The notes under the pieces were generated by a model. It had not been told where the DNA came from. It worked only from the letters and a program-made list of their open reading frames with translations, and made no database searches. DNA of 64,000 nucleotides. Source: Emticicia sp. BO119 (lineage in GTDB: Bacteria; Bacteroidota; Bacteroidia; Cytophagales; Spirosomataceae). Positions 35,339-45,379 of this stretch are shown piece by piece. Numbering within the stretch: the first letter of the stretch is position 1; the number at the start of each line of letters is the position of its first letter. The stretch spans positions 1 to 64,000 of the forward strand of contig NZ_JACETV010000006.1 of NCBI RefSeq assembly GCF_013912375.1. Direction: 5' to 3'. Both the position numbers and the translations under genes were made by a program.

Positions 35339-36205
35339 ATGAAAGACCAGAATCTATTAGTTAAGCCACAACAAAACCCAATTTATCAAAACTTCACAGC
35401 CGATGAAGTTGGCTGGAAATACCTGAATTTTGGTGCAAGGCTCATGCAAAACGGTGAAATATGGGAGTATGACACAACGGATCATGAGATGGCGATAGTG
35501 ATTTTAGGGGGGAATTTCAAAGTAGATTCAGACAAAGGTTCCTGGGAGGTAACCAACGGACGCAAAGATGTTTTCAGCGGCATTGCTCATACCCTTTATT
35601 TACCCCGTAATACTAAATTCACACTTATTGCAACCAGCGATACGCTCGATATTGCCTATTCCTGGGTAGTTACCGATCAGGATTTTCAGCCATATCTGAA
35701 ACAGCCCGATGAGTGTGCAATAGAATTTAGAGGGGGCGATAATGCTAACCGCCAGATAAACAGTCTTATACAACCCGGTTCGCCTTGTCATAAAATTGTT
35801 TGTGTAGAGGTCTATACTCCATCCGGTAACTGGAGTTCTTTTCCGGCGCATAAACATGATGAAAGGATTGTGGATCAGGACGGGAAACTCATTGAAGCCG
35901 AATTAGAAGAAATCTATTTTTACAAGTTCCAGTCTCCGCAGGCTTATGCCATTCAACAGGTATATACCTATGATAGAAGTTTAGATGAAATCATTCGAGC
36001 ACGCAATAATGAGGCAGTTTTGGTTCCTGAAGGTTATCATCCGGTTGCTGCCTGTCATGGGTATCACGCATACTATCTTAATTTTTTAGCCGGAAGCGAC
36101 CAGGTTCTCACAGCTACTAATGACCCCGACCATGAATGGATTTATGGTACCTGGAAAACACAAGACCCCAGATTACCATTGGTAACAGCCGACATGAACG
36201 TATAA
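35339..36205 (+). CDS. iolB: 5-deoxy-glucuronate isomerase
   Basis: Inositol catabolism: converts 5-deoxy-D-glucuronate to 2-deoxy-5-keto-D-gluconate. The 288-aa length and bicupin fold fit IolB. The metal-binding histidine cluster lies in NWSSFPAHKHDE near residue 170-180, with LEEIYFYKF and a later His-rich VPEGYHPVAACHGYHAYYLNF. First gene of the operon; iolC starts 9 bp after its stop. Confidence 0.95.
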   Translation: MKDQNLLVKPQQNPIYQNFTADEVGWKYLNFGARLMQNGEIWEYDTTDHEMAIVILGGNFKVDSDKGSWEVTNGRKDVFSGIAHTLYLPRNTKFTLIATSDTLDIAYSWVVTDQDFQPYLKQPDECAIEFRGGDNANRQINSLIQPGSPCHKIVCVEVYTPSGNWSSFPAHKHDERIVDQDGKLIEAELEEIYFYKFQSPQAYAIQQVYTYDRSLDEIIRARNNEAVLVPEGYHPVAACHGYHAYYLNFLAGSDQVLTATNDPDHEWIYGTWKTQDPRLPLVTADMNV

Positions 36206-36214
36206 CTGATTTAC

Positions 36215-37234
36215 ATGCAAGAAAAAACTAAAAAATACGATATTCTGACAATAGGACGTTCATCTATTGATTTATATTCTAATGATATAGGTTCACCTTT
36301 TGTTGATATTACCTCCTTTGGTGCTTTTGTGGGTGGCTCTCCTCTGAATATTGCCGTTGGTTGTAAACGTTTAGGCTTGAATACAGCCTTTTTAACAGCC
36401 GTTGGCAACGATCAGGTAGGGAAATTCATTCTTAATTTTTTAGATAAAGAAGGAATCAATACTTCATCAATCCCAACCATCAATACTGCTCGTAGTTCAG
36501 CAGTTATTTTAGGAATTGAACCACCTGACAGGTTTCCTTTAGTCTATTACCGTGATAATTGCGCCGATATTCAGATCAATCTCGAACATATACGTCAGGC
36601 TGATATTTCACAATATCGCGCGGTTATGTTTTCAGGTACGGCATTTAGTAAAGATCCCAGCCGTACAGCTATGTTTTATGCCATTGAAGAAGCTAAAAAG
36701 CATAGAGCCGTAACGGCACTCGACATCGACTTCCGTGCTGACCAATGGTTTGATCCCTTAGCTTTTGGGGTAACCATCAGAGCCGCGCTTCCTTACATGG
36801 ATTTTGTCCTGGGTACAGAAGAGGAAATTCTTGCTGCTTTTATGACTGATCCCAAACAATTAGAAATCAAGCATCAGCAAATATCCGCGCCTGAAATCAG
36901 AGGCAATATTGACAATGCAATTCAGGAGATTTTAAATAAAGGCGTAAAAAACCTGATTGTGAAGCGTGGGGCTGATGGTGCTTCAATTTTCCGGCAAGGT
37001 GAAGACGAGATAAAAGTACCCGGTTTTCCGGTAGAAGTAATTAATGTATTAGGTGCCGGGGACTCATTTGCCGCCGGATTTATGTACGGTTATCTGCAAG
37101 GCTGGGATCTGTACAAGGCTGTAAGAATGGCCAATGCTACGGGGGCAATTATGGTAACCAAACATGGTTGTGCCAATTTTATGGCAACACTTGAAGAAGC
37201 GATAGCTTTTGCCAATAGCAAAGGAGGACTATAA
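36215..37234 (+). CDS. iolC: 5-dehydro-2-deoxygluconokinase
   Basis: PfkB-family sugar kinase of 339 aa that phosphorylates 2-deoxy-5-keto-gluconate at C6. Signatures are YDILTIGRSSIDLYSND, FGAFVGGSPLNIAVGCKRLG in the substrate domain, and the anion-hole motif VLGAGDSFAAGF with catalytic base Asp283. The first half fits IolC rather than ribokinase. Second gene of the operon; iolA follows after 27 bp. Confidence 0.95.
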   Translation: MQEKTKKYDILTIGRSSIDLYSNDIGSPFVDITSFGAFVGGSPLNIAVGCKRLGLNTAFLTAVGNDQVGKFILNFLDKEGINTSSIPTINTARSSAVILGIEPPDRFPLVYYRDNCADIQINLEHIRQADISQYRAVMFSGTAFSKDPSRTAMFYAIEEAKKHRAVTALDIDFRADQWFDPLAFGVTIRAALPYMDFVLGTEEEILAAFMTDPKQLEIKHQQISAPEIRGNIDNAIQEILNKGVKNLIVKRGADGASIFRQGEDEIKVPGFPVEVINVLGAGDSFAAGFMYGYLQGWDLYKAVRMANATGAIMVTKHGCANFMATLEEAIAFANSKGGL

Positions 37235-37261
37235 TTATTCAGAAAAATTCTTTTAAAATAA

Positions 37262-38728
37262 ATGGTAAAATTAAATAACTATATAGACGGACATTGGGTA
37301 AGTAGCTACTCAGAAGGAATGTTAGATGTGAAAAACCCTGCCAATCAGGAGGTGATAGCGCAAGTACCACAGGGTTCAGTACAGGATGTACAAAAAGCAG
37401 CCGAAGCTGCTGCCAGAGCATTTCCTGAATGGAGAAACATTCCGGCCCACCGCAGGGTACAATACCTTTTTAAACTAAAAATACTCTTAGAAGATAATAT
37501 TGACGACATTTCGAGAACCATCGTTTTAGAAAGTGGTAAAACTTTTGGTGAAGCAAAAGCAGAAATGCAACGTGCCATTGAAAATGTTGAAAACGCCTGT
37601 GGTATCCCAACTATGATGCAGGGAACCTTCTCGGAAGATATTGCCAGAGGAGTAGATGAATTTATGATTCGCCAGCCTGTAGGCGTGTGTGCCTGTATTG
37701 CTCCATTTAACTTTCCGGGAATGATTCCGTTTTGGTTTTTGCCTTACGCCATTGCTTGTGGAAATACTTATATCATTAAACCATCAGAAAAAGTGCCACT
37801 TACCATGACCAAGGTAGTGGAACTGATGGAAAAACTGGATTTGCCAAATGGTGTAATCAACCTGGTACATGGTACAAAGGAAGTAGTTGATGGTATTTTA
37901 CAACACCCGGTTATCCGTGCCATCAGTTTTGTAGGGTCGAGTAATGTAGCTCGCTATGTGTATTCGCAAGGTGCTTTATATGGCAAAAGAGTACAGGCGC
38001 AAGGTGGTGCGAAAAATCCGGTATTGGTGTTACCGGATGCTGACATAGAAATGACTACCCAGATTATAACGGATAGTGTATATGGTTGTGCAGGCCAACG
38101 TTGTCTGGCAGCCTCAACAATTATCACTGTTGGAGACCATAAACAAATTACCGAAAGCCTGGTTGAAGCAGCCAAAGGCCGCACAACAGGCTTTGGATTA
38201 GATGAAAAAAGCCTGATGGGTCCGGTAATAACTGCTGAAAGCAAAAATAGAGTTGAACAATTGATTCAACAAGGAGTGAAAGAAGGAGGAAAATTGCTGG
38301 TTGATGGTAGCAATGCGAAAGTATCAGGCTATGAAAACGGTAACTTTATCTTACCAACCATTTTAGAAGATGTTCCATTGAGCAGTCATGTGGCGCAAAC
38401 AGAAATTTTCGGACCTGTCATGTCTTTAATGCACCTGAACGATGTAGATGAAGCCATTGAGTTTATCAATAGTGGCAAATATGGCAACGCCGCCTGTATC
38501 TTTACCAGTAGCGGTGCCAATGCCAGGAAATTCAGACATGATGCCGATGCCGGAAATATCGGTATTAATATCGGGGTAGCTGCCCCTATGGCTCAATTCC
38601 CTTTCTCTGGTTGGAAAGACAGCTTCTTTGGCGACTTACATGGGCAGGGTATGCACTCTGTTGAGTTCTTTACACAAACCAAAGTGGTAATTGAACGCTG
38701 GCTGAAAGAATGGACACGCAAATTCTGA
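37262..38728 (+). CDS. iolA: Methylmalonate-/malonate-semialdehyde dehydrogenase (CoA-acylating)
   Basis: Final inositol step: oxidises malonate semialdehyde to acetyl-CoA plus CO2 with NAD and CoA. 488 aa, aldehyde dehydrogenase fold. The catalytic Cys281 lies in [10 protein letters not shown]. The segment [18 protein letters not shown] lacks the glutamate found in hydrolysing dehydrogenases, as expected for the CoA-dependent MMSDH group. The NAD region is [12 protein letters not shown]. In many Firmicutes iolA heads the operon; here it is third. Confidence 0.94.
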   Translation: MVKLNNYIDGHWVSSYSEGMLDVKNPANQEVIAQVPQGSVQDVQKAAEAAARAFPEWRNIPAHRRVQYLFKLKILLEDNIDDISRTIVLESGKTFGEAKAEMQRAIENVENACGIPTMMQGTFSEDIARGVDEFMIRQPVGVCACIAPFNFPGMIPFWFLPYAIACGNTYIIKPSEKVPLTMTKVVELMEKLDLPNGVINLVHGTKEVVDGILQHPVIRAISFVGSSNVARYVYSQGALYGKRVQAQGGAKNPVLVLPDADIEMTTQIITDSVYGCAGQRCLAASTIITVGDHKQITESLVEAAKGRTTGFGLDEKSLMGPVITAESKNRVEQLIQQGVKEGGKLLVDGSNAKVSGYENGNFILPTILEDVPLSSHVAQTEIFGPVMSLMHLNDVDEAIEFINSGKYGNAACIFTSSGANARKFRHDADAGNIGINIGVAAPMAQFPFSGWKDSFFGDLHGQGMHSVEFFTQTKVVIERWLKEWTRKF

Positions 38729-38780
38729 TGAATCTACTAATAAAACAGAACTATTCGTACACTTACCTATATAAAATTGA

Positions 38781-39809
38781 ATGAAAAATACTTTAAAAAT
38801 CGGTATTGTCGGGCTTGGCCGGATCGGGCAGATACACCTTGCTAATATAGCTACCCGAATAAAAAATGCAGAAGTTGTTGCTGCGGCTGACATATCTGAA
38901 AATCTACTGGATTTTGCCAGAAGACACGGCGTAGAAAACGTTTCTACAAGTCCCGAATCGGTATTGACAAACCCTGACGTTGATGCCGTGATTATCTGTA
39001 CCCCTACTCCATCGCACGTACCATATACGATTTTGGCTGCCCAACATGGCAAACATATTTTCTGTGAAAAGCCCCTTGATTTAAATATTGAGCAGATATT
39101 AGCTGCTAAAGAAGCTGTCGAGTTAGCCAATGTGCAGTTAATGTTAGGTTTTAACCGTCGTTTTGATGCCAACTTTCTGAAAGTAAAAGAGATGGTTCAT
39201 GGTGGATTAGTAGGTGACCCTCACATCCTTAAAATTACCAGCCGTGACCCGAATCCTCCGCAAATAGAATATGTAAAATCATCTGGCGGCCTTTTTATGG
39301 ATATGGCTATTCATGATTTTGATATGGCACGCTATGTAATGAATAGTGACGTAGTAGAGGTTTATGCCAAAGGTAAAGTATTAGTCGATTCCCGTATTGG
39401 AGACGAAGGTGACATTGATACAGCTATCACTACACTTACTTTTGCCAATGGGGCAATCGGAGTAATTGACAATAGCCGTAAAGCCGTATATGGTTATGAC
39501 CAGCGCATTGAAGTTTTCGGTTCAGGAGGTATGACCCAAACAAAGAACAATACCCCTGATACACACGAATATTATAATGAAAAAGGTGGGCATTTATCAT
39601 TGCCACTCAATTTCTTTTTAGAAAGATACGCCGAGTCTTATGTAAACGAAATCAACGTCTTTGTTTCATGTATATTATCGGGCGAAAACGTACCTGTAGG
39701 TGCACATGATGGACTGATGGCTACAGCAATCGCCATTGCCGCTAAACAATCTTGTCAGGAAGAAAAACCCATCAGAGTAGAAGAAATACTCAATGCTCTA
39801 ATGGCATAA
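38781..39809 (+). CDS. iolG: Inositol 2-dehydrogenase
   Basis: First catabolic step: NAD-dependent oxidation of myo-inositol to 2-keto-myo-inositol (scyllo-inosose). A 342-aa Gfo/Idh/MocA enzyme. Rossmann motif GIVGLGRIGQIHLANI is at residues 8-23. The catalytic lysine lies in HIFCEKPLDLN near 97, and GGLFMDMAIHDFDMARYVM carries the Asp/His pair near 172-176. The family also contains scyllo-inositol enzymes, so exact isomer preference is inferred from the operon. Confidence 0.92.
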   Translation: MKNTLKIGIVGLGRIGQIHLANIATRIKNAEVVAAADISENLLDFARRHGVENVSTSPESVLTNPDVDAVIICTPTPSHVPYTILAAQHGKHIFCEKPLDLNIEQILAAKEAVELANVQLMLGFNRRFDANFLKVKEMVHGGLVGDPHILKITSRDPNPPQIEYVKSSGGLFMDMAIHDFDMARYVMNSDVVEVYAKGKVLVDSRIGDEGDIDTAITTLTFANGAIGVIDNSRKAVYGYDQRIEVFGSGGMTQTKNNTPDTHEYYNEKGGHLSLPLNFFLERYAESYVNEINVFVSCILSGENVPVGAHDGLMATAIAIAAKQSCQEEKPIRVEEILNALMA

Positions 39810-39866
39810 ATGTCACAGAGTGCCTGAAATACAGCTATTCAACCCTATAACCAGAGTATTATTCGA

Positions 39867-41477
39867 ATGGAAACACCAGGTTTACACACGCTCGACTATA
39901 TAGTATTTTTTCTGTACTTTGTGCTCATACTTGGCTATGGATACTGGGTATTTAAGAAAAAGAATGCAGACAACAATACTGCCAATGGCTATTTCCTGGC
40001 AGAGGGTTCTCTTACCTTCTGGGCAATTGGTGCCTCATTGATTGCCTCTAACATATCGGCAGAGCACTTTATCGGTATGTCTGGCTCAGGCTTTGCCATT
40101 GGTTTAGCTATCTCTTCATATGAATGGATGTCGGCTGCTACACTTTTAGTAGTTGCAGTTTTTTTTCTGCCAGTATATCTCAGAAACAAGATTTATACTA
40201 TGCCTCAATTTCTTCGTCAGCGTTATAATCCTGTGGTTGCAACAACGATGGCGGTTTTCTGGCTTTTGCTTTATGTTTTTGTAAATCTGACTTCTATTCT
40301 GTATTTGGGGGCTTTAGCTTTGGAGGTAACTGCGGGAGTAGACTTTAATCTTTCAATTATAGCCTTGGCAGTTTTTGCCATTATTATTACAATTGGTGGC
40401 ATGAAGGTAATAGGCTATACAGATGTGATTCAGGTAATAGTTTTGGTTCTCGGTGGGCTTATAACTACTTATTTAGCGATGGATTTAGTGGCAAAACACT
40501 TTGATAAACCCAATATTTTAAGTGCTTTTGGTACACTAAAACAGCAAACTGATTCTCACTTCCATATGATTCTCCCTAAAACAAGCCCTTATTACAAAGA
40601 CCTTCCAGGCTTGACAGTAATTATAGGTGCTATGTGGATCAATAACCTGAACTATTGGGGTTGTAATCAATACATTGTACAACGCACATTAGGAGCTGAT
40701 TTAAAAACAGCCCGTCAAGGGATTGTCTTTGCAGCGTTCTTAAAATTATTAATTCCACTAATTGTAGTTATTCCCGGTATCGCAGCATTTGTACTATACC
40801 AGAACGGCGTTTTTCAGAAAGAAATGTTAGATGCCACTGGAGTGGTGAAACCAGACCATGCTTACCCGGTTCTGCTAAATTTACTCCCATCAGGTTTAAA
40901 AGGAATAGCTTTTGCCGCTTTAACTGCCGCTATTGTGGCTTCATTAGCAGGTAAAGCGAATAGTATATCTACGATATTCTCATTAGATATTTACAAAATT
41001 TATATCAGGCCCGATGCCTCAGACAAACATCTGGTAAGAGTAGGTCGCATCGCTGTTTGGGTGGCTATGGGTATTGCCGCCTTGATTGCCCCACAACTAC
41101 GTGTGCTTGACCAGGCCTATCAGTTCGTACAGGAATACTCAAGTTTTATTACGCCGGGTGTATTTGCTATTTTCTTTTTAGGCTTATTCTGGAAACGTAC
41201 TACAGGTACAGCTGCCTTAATCGCTGCATTGTTGACTATTCCATTATCTTTGGGCGGAAAAATCTGGTATGAAGATGTTCCTTTCCTTGACCGTATGGGT
41301 ATTATATTCTTGATTCTTGTGGCTATTATGGTAGCAATAAGTCTGACTTCTAAAAACACAGACAATACCAAAGGTATGGATATAGGCATACCAAAACCCA
41401 ATTTCACTACCGGATTTATTATTTATAGCACCCTTATCTGTGGTATTTTAGTAGCTTTATACACGGCTTTCTGGTAA
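39867..41477 (+). CDS. Sodium:solute symporter (SSS/SLC5), probable inositol importer
   Basis: A 536-aa inner-membrane transporter of the SSS family with about 14 helices. Family marks are GYFLAEGSLTFWAIGASLIASNISAEHFIGMSGSGFA early (Na+ site region of helix 1-2), GMKVIGYTDVIQVIVLVLGG, and AALTAAIVASLAGKANSISTIFSLDIY, which carries the second Na+-site serines. Its place between iolG and iolJ makes sodium-coupled uptake of inositol the best guess. Confidence 0.9.
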   Translation: METPGLHTLDYIVFFLYFVLILGYGYWVFKKKNADNNTANGYFLAEGSLTFWAIGASLIASNISAEHFIGMSGSGFAIGLAISSYEWMSAATLLVVAVFFLPVYLRNKIYTMPQFLRQRYNPVVATTMAVFWLLLYVFVNLTSILYLGALALEVTAGVDFNLSIIALAVFAIIITIGGMKVIGYTDVIQVIVLVLGGLITTYLAMDLVAKHFDKPNILSAFGTLKQQTDSHFHMILPKTSPYYKDLPGLTVIIGAMWINNLNYWGCNQYIVQRTLGADLKTARQGIVFAAFLKLLIPLIVVIPGIAAFVLYQNGVFQKEMLDATGVVKPDHAYPVLLNLLPSGLKGIAFAALTAAIVASLAGKANSISTIFSLDIYKIYIRPDASDKHLVRVGRIAVWVAMGIAALIAPQLRVLDQAYQFVQEYSSFITPGVFAIFFLGLFWKRTTGTAALIAALLTIPLSLGGKIWYEDVPFLDRMGIIFLILVAIMVAISLTSKNTDNTKGMDIGIPKPNFTTGFIIYSTLICGILVALYTAFW

Positions 41478-41517
41478 GAGTATTTAAATTAACCTTAAAT
41501 TAGTAATATCCATTTAC

Positions 41518-41550
41518 TGCGACCGAGACCCAACCGTTGCTCGGTTCGCA
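41518..41550 (+). other. Intercistronic hairpin before the iolJ-like gene
   Basis: Tgcgaccgag (41518-41527) pairs with ctcggttcgca (41540-41550) with one bulge. It is GC-rich compared with its surroundings and has no T-tract, so a simple terminator is unlikely. An alternative pairing aaccg (41532-41536) / cggtt (41542-41546) is also possible. Confidence 0.5.
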
Positions 41551-41566
41551 CCACAAAATTTTCAAA

Positions 41567-42511
41567 ATGCTTTTAACAACCAAAGAAATATTTAAAAAGT
41601 GCTATGGCAAATATGGAATTCCTGCCGTAAATGTATTTTATATGGAAGAAGTCCATGGCCTCTTTGAAGCTGCGCAAAAAGCCAATGCTCCATTTATTGT
41701 ACAGACCACCCCTTTTGCCCGTGATTATGCGCACCCCAAAATGCTCATTGCCATGATTGAAGCCGCAGCTAAGATTTATCCAAAAGTGGTATATGCCGTA
41801 CACGTAGATCATGGCGTAGAAGAACATATCTATGATGCGATTGATAGCGGAAGCTATACCTCAGTAATGATTGATGCTTCGCATGATGATTTTGATACAA
41901 ATGTAGCTCGCACTAAAGCAGTAGTAGACAGAGCCCATGCGAAGGGAATAAGTGTAGAAGCTGAATTGGGTGTGTTGGCAGGTATTGAAGATGATATAGT
42001 AATCGAAGCCGGAAAATCATCTTATACTAATCCAAAAGATGTAGAAAGATTTGTCAAGGCCACCGATTGCGACTGCCTGGCAATTGCCGTCGGAACCAGT
42101 CATGGAGCATATAAATTCAAAGGAAAGCAAGGGATTCAGTTTCATATATTAGAGGAAATTCAGCAGCGTTTACCCGAATTTCCATTAGTACTCCATGGAG
42201 GTTCTTCAGTCAATCCTGAGGAAATTCGTAGGATTAATAATGCCGGAGGGGCATTAAAAGACGATGCGCAAGGGGTGGCAATGGCTGAAATCCAGAAAGC
42301 AATCAGTTTAGGTGTATGCAAAATTAATATAGCTACTGATACCCGTTTACTCTGGACAAGAGTAGTACGGGAATTTTTCAGAGATACCCCTGAGCAATTT
42401 GCTCCTACAACACCGGGCAAAGTGCTGATGGAAGAGTACGTAAAATTCATGCTTAATAAATTTGACGACTTCGGCACAACTGGCAAAGGAATCGATTTTG
42501 GAATTAGTTGA
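41567..42511 (+). CDS. iolJ: Class II aldolase, probable 6-phospho-5-dehydro-2-deoxy-gluconate aldolase
   Basis: A 314-aa zinc-dependent class II aldolase of the fructose-bisphosphate aldolase superfamily. In this operon it would cleave DKG-6-phosphate to malonate semialdehyde and DHAP. The ATG at 41567 is chosen; the extra frame from 41537 overlaps the hairpin. Zn and catalytic motifs are YAVHVDHGVEEH near 80-90, SVMIDASHDD, VEAELGVLAG, IAVGTSHGAYKF, LHGGSSVNPEEI and CKINIATDTRL. IolJ function rests on operon context; a plain fructose-bisphosphate aldolase cannot be excluded. Confidence 0.82.
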   Translation: MLLTTKEIFKKCYGKYGIPAVNVFYMEEVHGLFEAAQKANAPFIVQTTPFARDYAHPKMLIAMIEAAAKIYPKVVYAVHVDHGVEEHIYDAIDSGSYTSVMIDASHDDFDTNVARTKAVVDRAHAKGISVEAELGVLAGIEDDIVIEAGKSSYTNPKDVERFVKATDCDCLAIAVGTSHGAYKFKGKQGIQFHILEEIQQRLPEFPLVLHGGSSVNPEEIRRINNAGGALKDDAQGVAMAEIQKAISLGVCKINIATDTRLLWTRVVREFFRDTPEQFAPTTPGKVLMEEYVKFMLNKFDDFGTTGKGIDFGIS

Positions 42512-42569
42512 TGAAATAAAATGCTTAAAACTAATCCCTAATTCACTTATTCATTAATTCGTGATTCTC

Positions 42570-44441
42570 ATGGCTAAGACAATAAAACTTACTGTTGCAC
42601 AGGCAACTATAAAATTCTTAAAAAATCAGTTCATCGAAAGAGATGGGATTGAACAGCCTTATTTCGGAGGTTGCTTTGGTATTTTTGGTCATGGCAATGT
42701 GGCTGGTCTGGGTCAGGCATTACAACAAAATCCTGATTTCCGGTATTACCAATGCCGTAATGAACAATCAATGGTACATACAGCTGTTGCCTATGCCAAA
42801 GTAAAAAACCGTTTAGGCGCAATGGTCTGTACTTCATCAATAGGACCCGGCGCAACTAATATGATTACCGGAGCAGCATTGGCCACCATTAATCGTTTAC
42901 CTGTTCTACTCTTGCCTGGTGATATTTTTGCTACCCGAGAGCCAAATCCTGTTTTACAACAATTAGAAAGTAGTGTTACACAAGATATATCCGTAAACGA
43001 CTGTTTTAAACCTGTATCCAAATACTGGGATAGAATCAGCCGTCCAGAACAGTTGATTTACTCTTTACCCGAAGTAATGCGAGTGCTTACCTCACAAGCT
43101 GAAATGGGTACAGTTACGCTTTCAATGCCCCAGGATGTACAGACCTTTGCTTATGATTATCCAGAAGAATTATTCAGGAAAAGAGTATGGAATGTAGCTC
43201 GCCCACGCCCGGACGCGAATGCTTTGAAAAAAGCGGCTGAACTCATCAGTAATGCAAAATCTCCTGTAATTGTCGCAGGTGGTGGGGCTACTTATAGTGA
43301 TGCCAATGAAGTATTGCATCAGTTTGCTAATAAAACCGGTATTCCCGTAGGCGAAACCTTTGCCGGAAAAGGAGCTATAAGGTATGATGCCCCTTACTCT
43401 TTAGGAGGCTTAGGAGCAACAGGAACTAAATATGCTATTGAAATTGCCAATGAAGCAGATGTGGTGATTGGGATTGGTACCCGTTACAGCGACTTTACTA
43501 CTGCATCCAAGTCTATTTTCCAGAATCCTGAGGTCAAATTCATCAACATTAATATTTCTGATTTTGATGCTTTCAAGCATGCGGCCTTGCCATTGGTAGG
43601 GGATGCTAAAGCAACTTTAGAAGAATTGGCTGAACTATTGGGAGATTTTGAAGTTTCTGCTGATTACAGAGCAAGAATCAAACAAATGAATAAGGCCTGG
43701 GATGATGAAGTAACCCAGATTTATGCTGAAGGTAATGGGACGGTCCCTCCTATCGACCAGGCCATCGTCATCGGTACTTTGAATAGTTTCATGGACGACC
43801 GAGACATTATGATCAATGCGTCTGGTTCAGCCCCGGGAGATTTACATAAACTCTGGCGTGCAACCGATCCTAAGAACTTCCATTTGGAATATGGATACTC
43901 TACCATGGGTTATGAAATTGCCGCAGGTTTAGGTGCAAAAATGGCAGATACCTCTCGTGAAGTATATATCATTTGCGGCGATGGCGGTTATCTGATGAAT
44001 AACCACGAAATCATCACTGCTATTCAGGAAGGTTATCGGTTTACTATCCTACTCTTAAACAATAATGGATTTGCCAGCATCGGAGGCTTGTCGCAAAGCA
44101 TTGGTAGTGAGCGTTTCGGAACAAGATATGTGTATCGTGATGAAAACTCAGGACAACTTTCCGGCGATTTCCTGCCAGTAGATTTAGCTAAAAACGCAGA
44201 GAGCTTAGGTGCGGTGGTTATCAAAGCAACTGACAGAACCTCTTTGGAAAACGCTTTAGCTGAATCGAAAAAGCAAAACAGAACGACGGTAATTTATATA
44301 GAAACCAGTCTGTATCGCACAGTGAAGGGCTATAATGCGTGGTGGGAAGTACCGATAGCAGAAGTTTCAGAATCTGATGGCGTACAAAAAGCTTATGAAA
44401 CTTATAAAGAGAATAAAAAGACTCAGAAGATTTATCTATAA
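42570..44441 (+). CDS. iolD: 3D-(3,5/4)-trihydroxycyclohexane-1,2-dione acylhydrolase
   Basis: A 623-aa ThDP enzyme that opens the ring of 3D-trihydroxycyclohexane-1,2-dione to 5-deoxy-glucuronate. The ATG at 42570 matches the family start MAKTIKLTVAQATIKFL; a GTG at 42561 is possible. The N-terminal ThDP domain has RNEQSMVHTAVAYAK with the cofactor-activating Glu. The ThDP/Mg motif GDGGYLMNNHEIITAIQEGYRFTILLLNN lies near 465-495. It is longer than acetolactate synthases, as expected for IolD. Confidence 0.95.
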   Translation: MAKTIKLTVAQATIKFLKNQFIERDGIEQPYFGGCFGIFGHGNVAGLGQALQQNPDFRYYQCRNEQSMVHTAVAYAKVKNRLGAMVCTSSIGPGATNMITGAALATINRLPVLLLPGDIFATREPNPVLQQLESSVTQDISVNDCFKPVSKYWDRISRPEQLIYSLPEVMRVLTSQAEMGTVTLSMPQDVQTFAYDYPEELFRKRVWNVARPRPDANALKKAAELISNAKSPVIVAGGGATYSDANEVLHQFANKTGIPVGETFAGKGAIRYDAPYSLGGLGATGTKYAIEIANEADVVIGIGTRYSDFTTASKSIFQNPEVKFININISDFDAFKHAALPLVGDAKATLEELAELLGDFEVSADYRARIKQMNKAWDDEVTQIYAEGNGTVPPIDQAIVIGTLNSFMDDRDIMINASGSAPGDLHKLWRATDPKNFHLEYGYSTMGYEIAAGLGAKMADTSREVYIICGDGGYLMNNHEIITAIQEGYRFTILLLNNNGFASIGGLSQSIGSERFGTRYVYRDENSGQLSGDFLPVDLAKNAESLGAVVIKATDRTSLENALAESKKQNRTTVIYIETSLYRTVKGYNAWWEVPIAEVSESDGVQKAYETYKENKKTQKIYL

Positions 44442-44479
44442 TTCTATAAAGACATACAACGTACTAACATATTATAAAT

Positions 44480-45379
44480 ATGAGCACTCAAAATATCAGA
44501 TTAGGTGTAGCCCCTATCAACTGGACAAACGATGATTTACCGGAATTAGGTGCAGAAAATACTTTTGAGCAATGTATCAGCGAAATGGCACTTGCAGGCT
44601 TTGAGGGCTGTGAGGTAGGTAATAAATATCCTCGCGATACTGAGGTACTTAAGAAAGCACTAAATCTGAGAAACCTCCAGATTGCTAACCAATGGTTCAG
44701 CTACGAATTGACTACTAAATCCTTACAGGAAAATGTCATAGAATTTAATAAGTTGCTCGATTTTTTAGGGGCAATGGGTTGCACCATTGTAGGTGGTGGA
44801 GAAACAGGTAATAGCTGTCAGGGTAAACCAATCCCGGTTTTTGAGGGTAAAGGAATGTTGCATTCGGCTGCCGACTGGAAGAAATACGGTGAAAATATGA
44901 ATGAATTAGGCAGGATCGCATCTGACAGAGGTTTTAAATTATCTTTCCATCATCACATGGGGACAATTATCCAGACTATTGAAGAAACCGATAAATTTTT
45001 AGATAATACCCACCCTGATTATGTATTTTTGAATTACGATTGCGGCCATTTTTACTTTGCAGGTGAAGACCCTATTACAGCCCTGAAAAAGTATATCAGT
45101 CGTGTAGGGCATGTGCATTTAAAAGATATTCGACCCAAAGTATTAAAAAAAGTACATGAAGAGAAATGGAGTTTCCTGACCGCTGTTAAGAATGGCGTAT
45201 TCACTGTGCCGGGAGATGTGGAGGGTTGTATTAATTTTCCGGCTTTATTCTCTATATTGCAGGAGAATAACTATAAAGGCTGGGCAATAGTAGAAGCTGA
45301 GCAAGACCCTGCTAAGGCCAATCCTTTAGAATATGCCATAATAGCAAGAAATTATATAAAAAAGAACCTCGGTATATGA
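44480..45379 (+). CDS. iolE: Myo-inosose-2 dehydratase
   Basis: Second inositol step: dehydrates 2-keto-myo-inositol to 3D-trihydroxycyclohexane-1,2-dione. A 299-aa TIM barrel of the xylose-isomerase-like family with IolE motifs: IRLGVAPINWTNDDLPELG at the start, GFEGCEVGNKYP, LSFHHHMGTIIQT, LNYDCGHFYFAGEDP, VGHVHLKDIR and AIVEAEQDP. Its last four bases overlap the start of the LacI gene (ATGA), so the two are translationally coupled. Confidence 0.95.
   Translation: MSTQNIRLGVAPINWTNDDLPELGAENTFEQCISEMALAGFEGCEVGNKYPRDTEVLKKALNLRNLQIANQWFSYELTTKSLQENVIEFNKLLDFLGAMGCTIVGGGETGNSCQGKPIPVFEGKGMLHSAADWKKYGENMNELGRIASDRGFKLSFHHHMGTIIQTIEETDKFLDNTHPDYVFLNYDCGHFYFAGEDPITALKKYISRVGHVHLKDIRPKVLKKVHEEKWSFLTAVKNGVFTVPGDVEGCINFPALFSILQENNYKGWAIVEAEQDPAKANPLEYAIIARNYIKKNLGI

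Noticed and set aside
38636-39172. 178-aa minus-strand frame across the iolA/iolG junction
   Set aside because: It lies entirely antisense to two well-conserved enzymes and has no family-like motifs.
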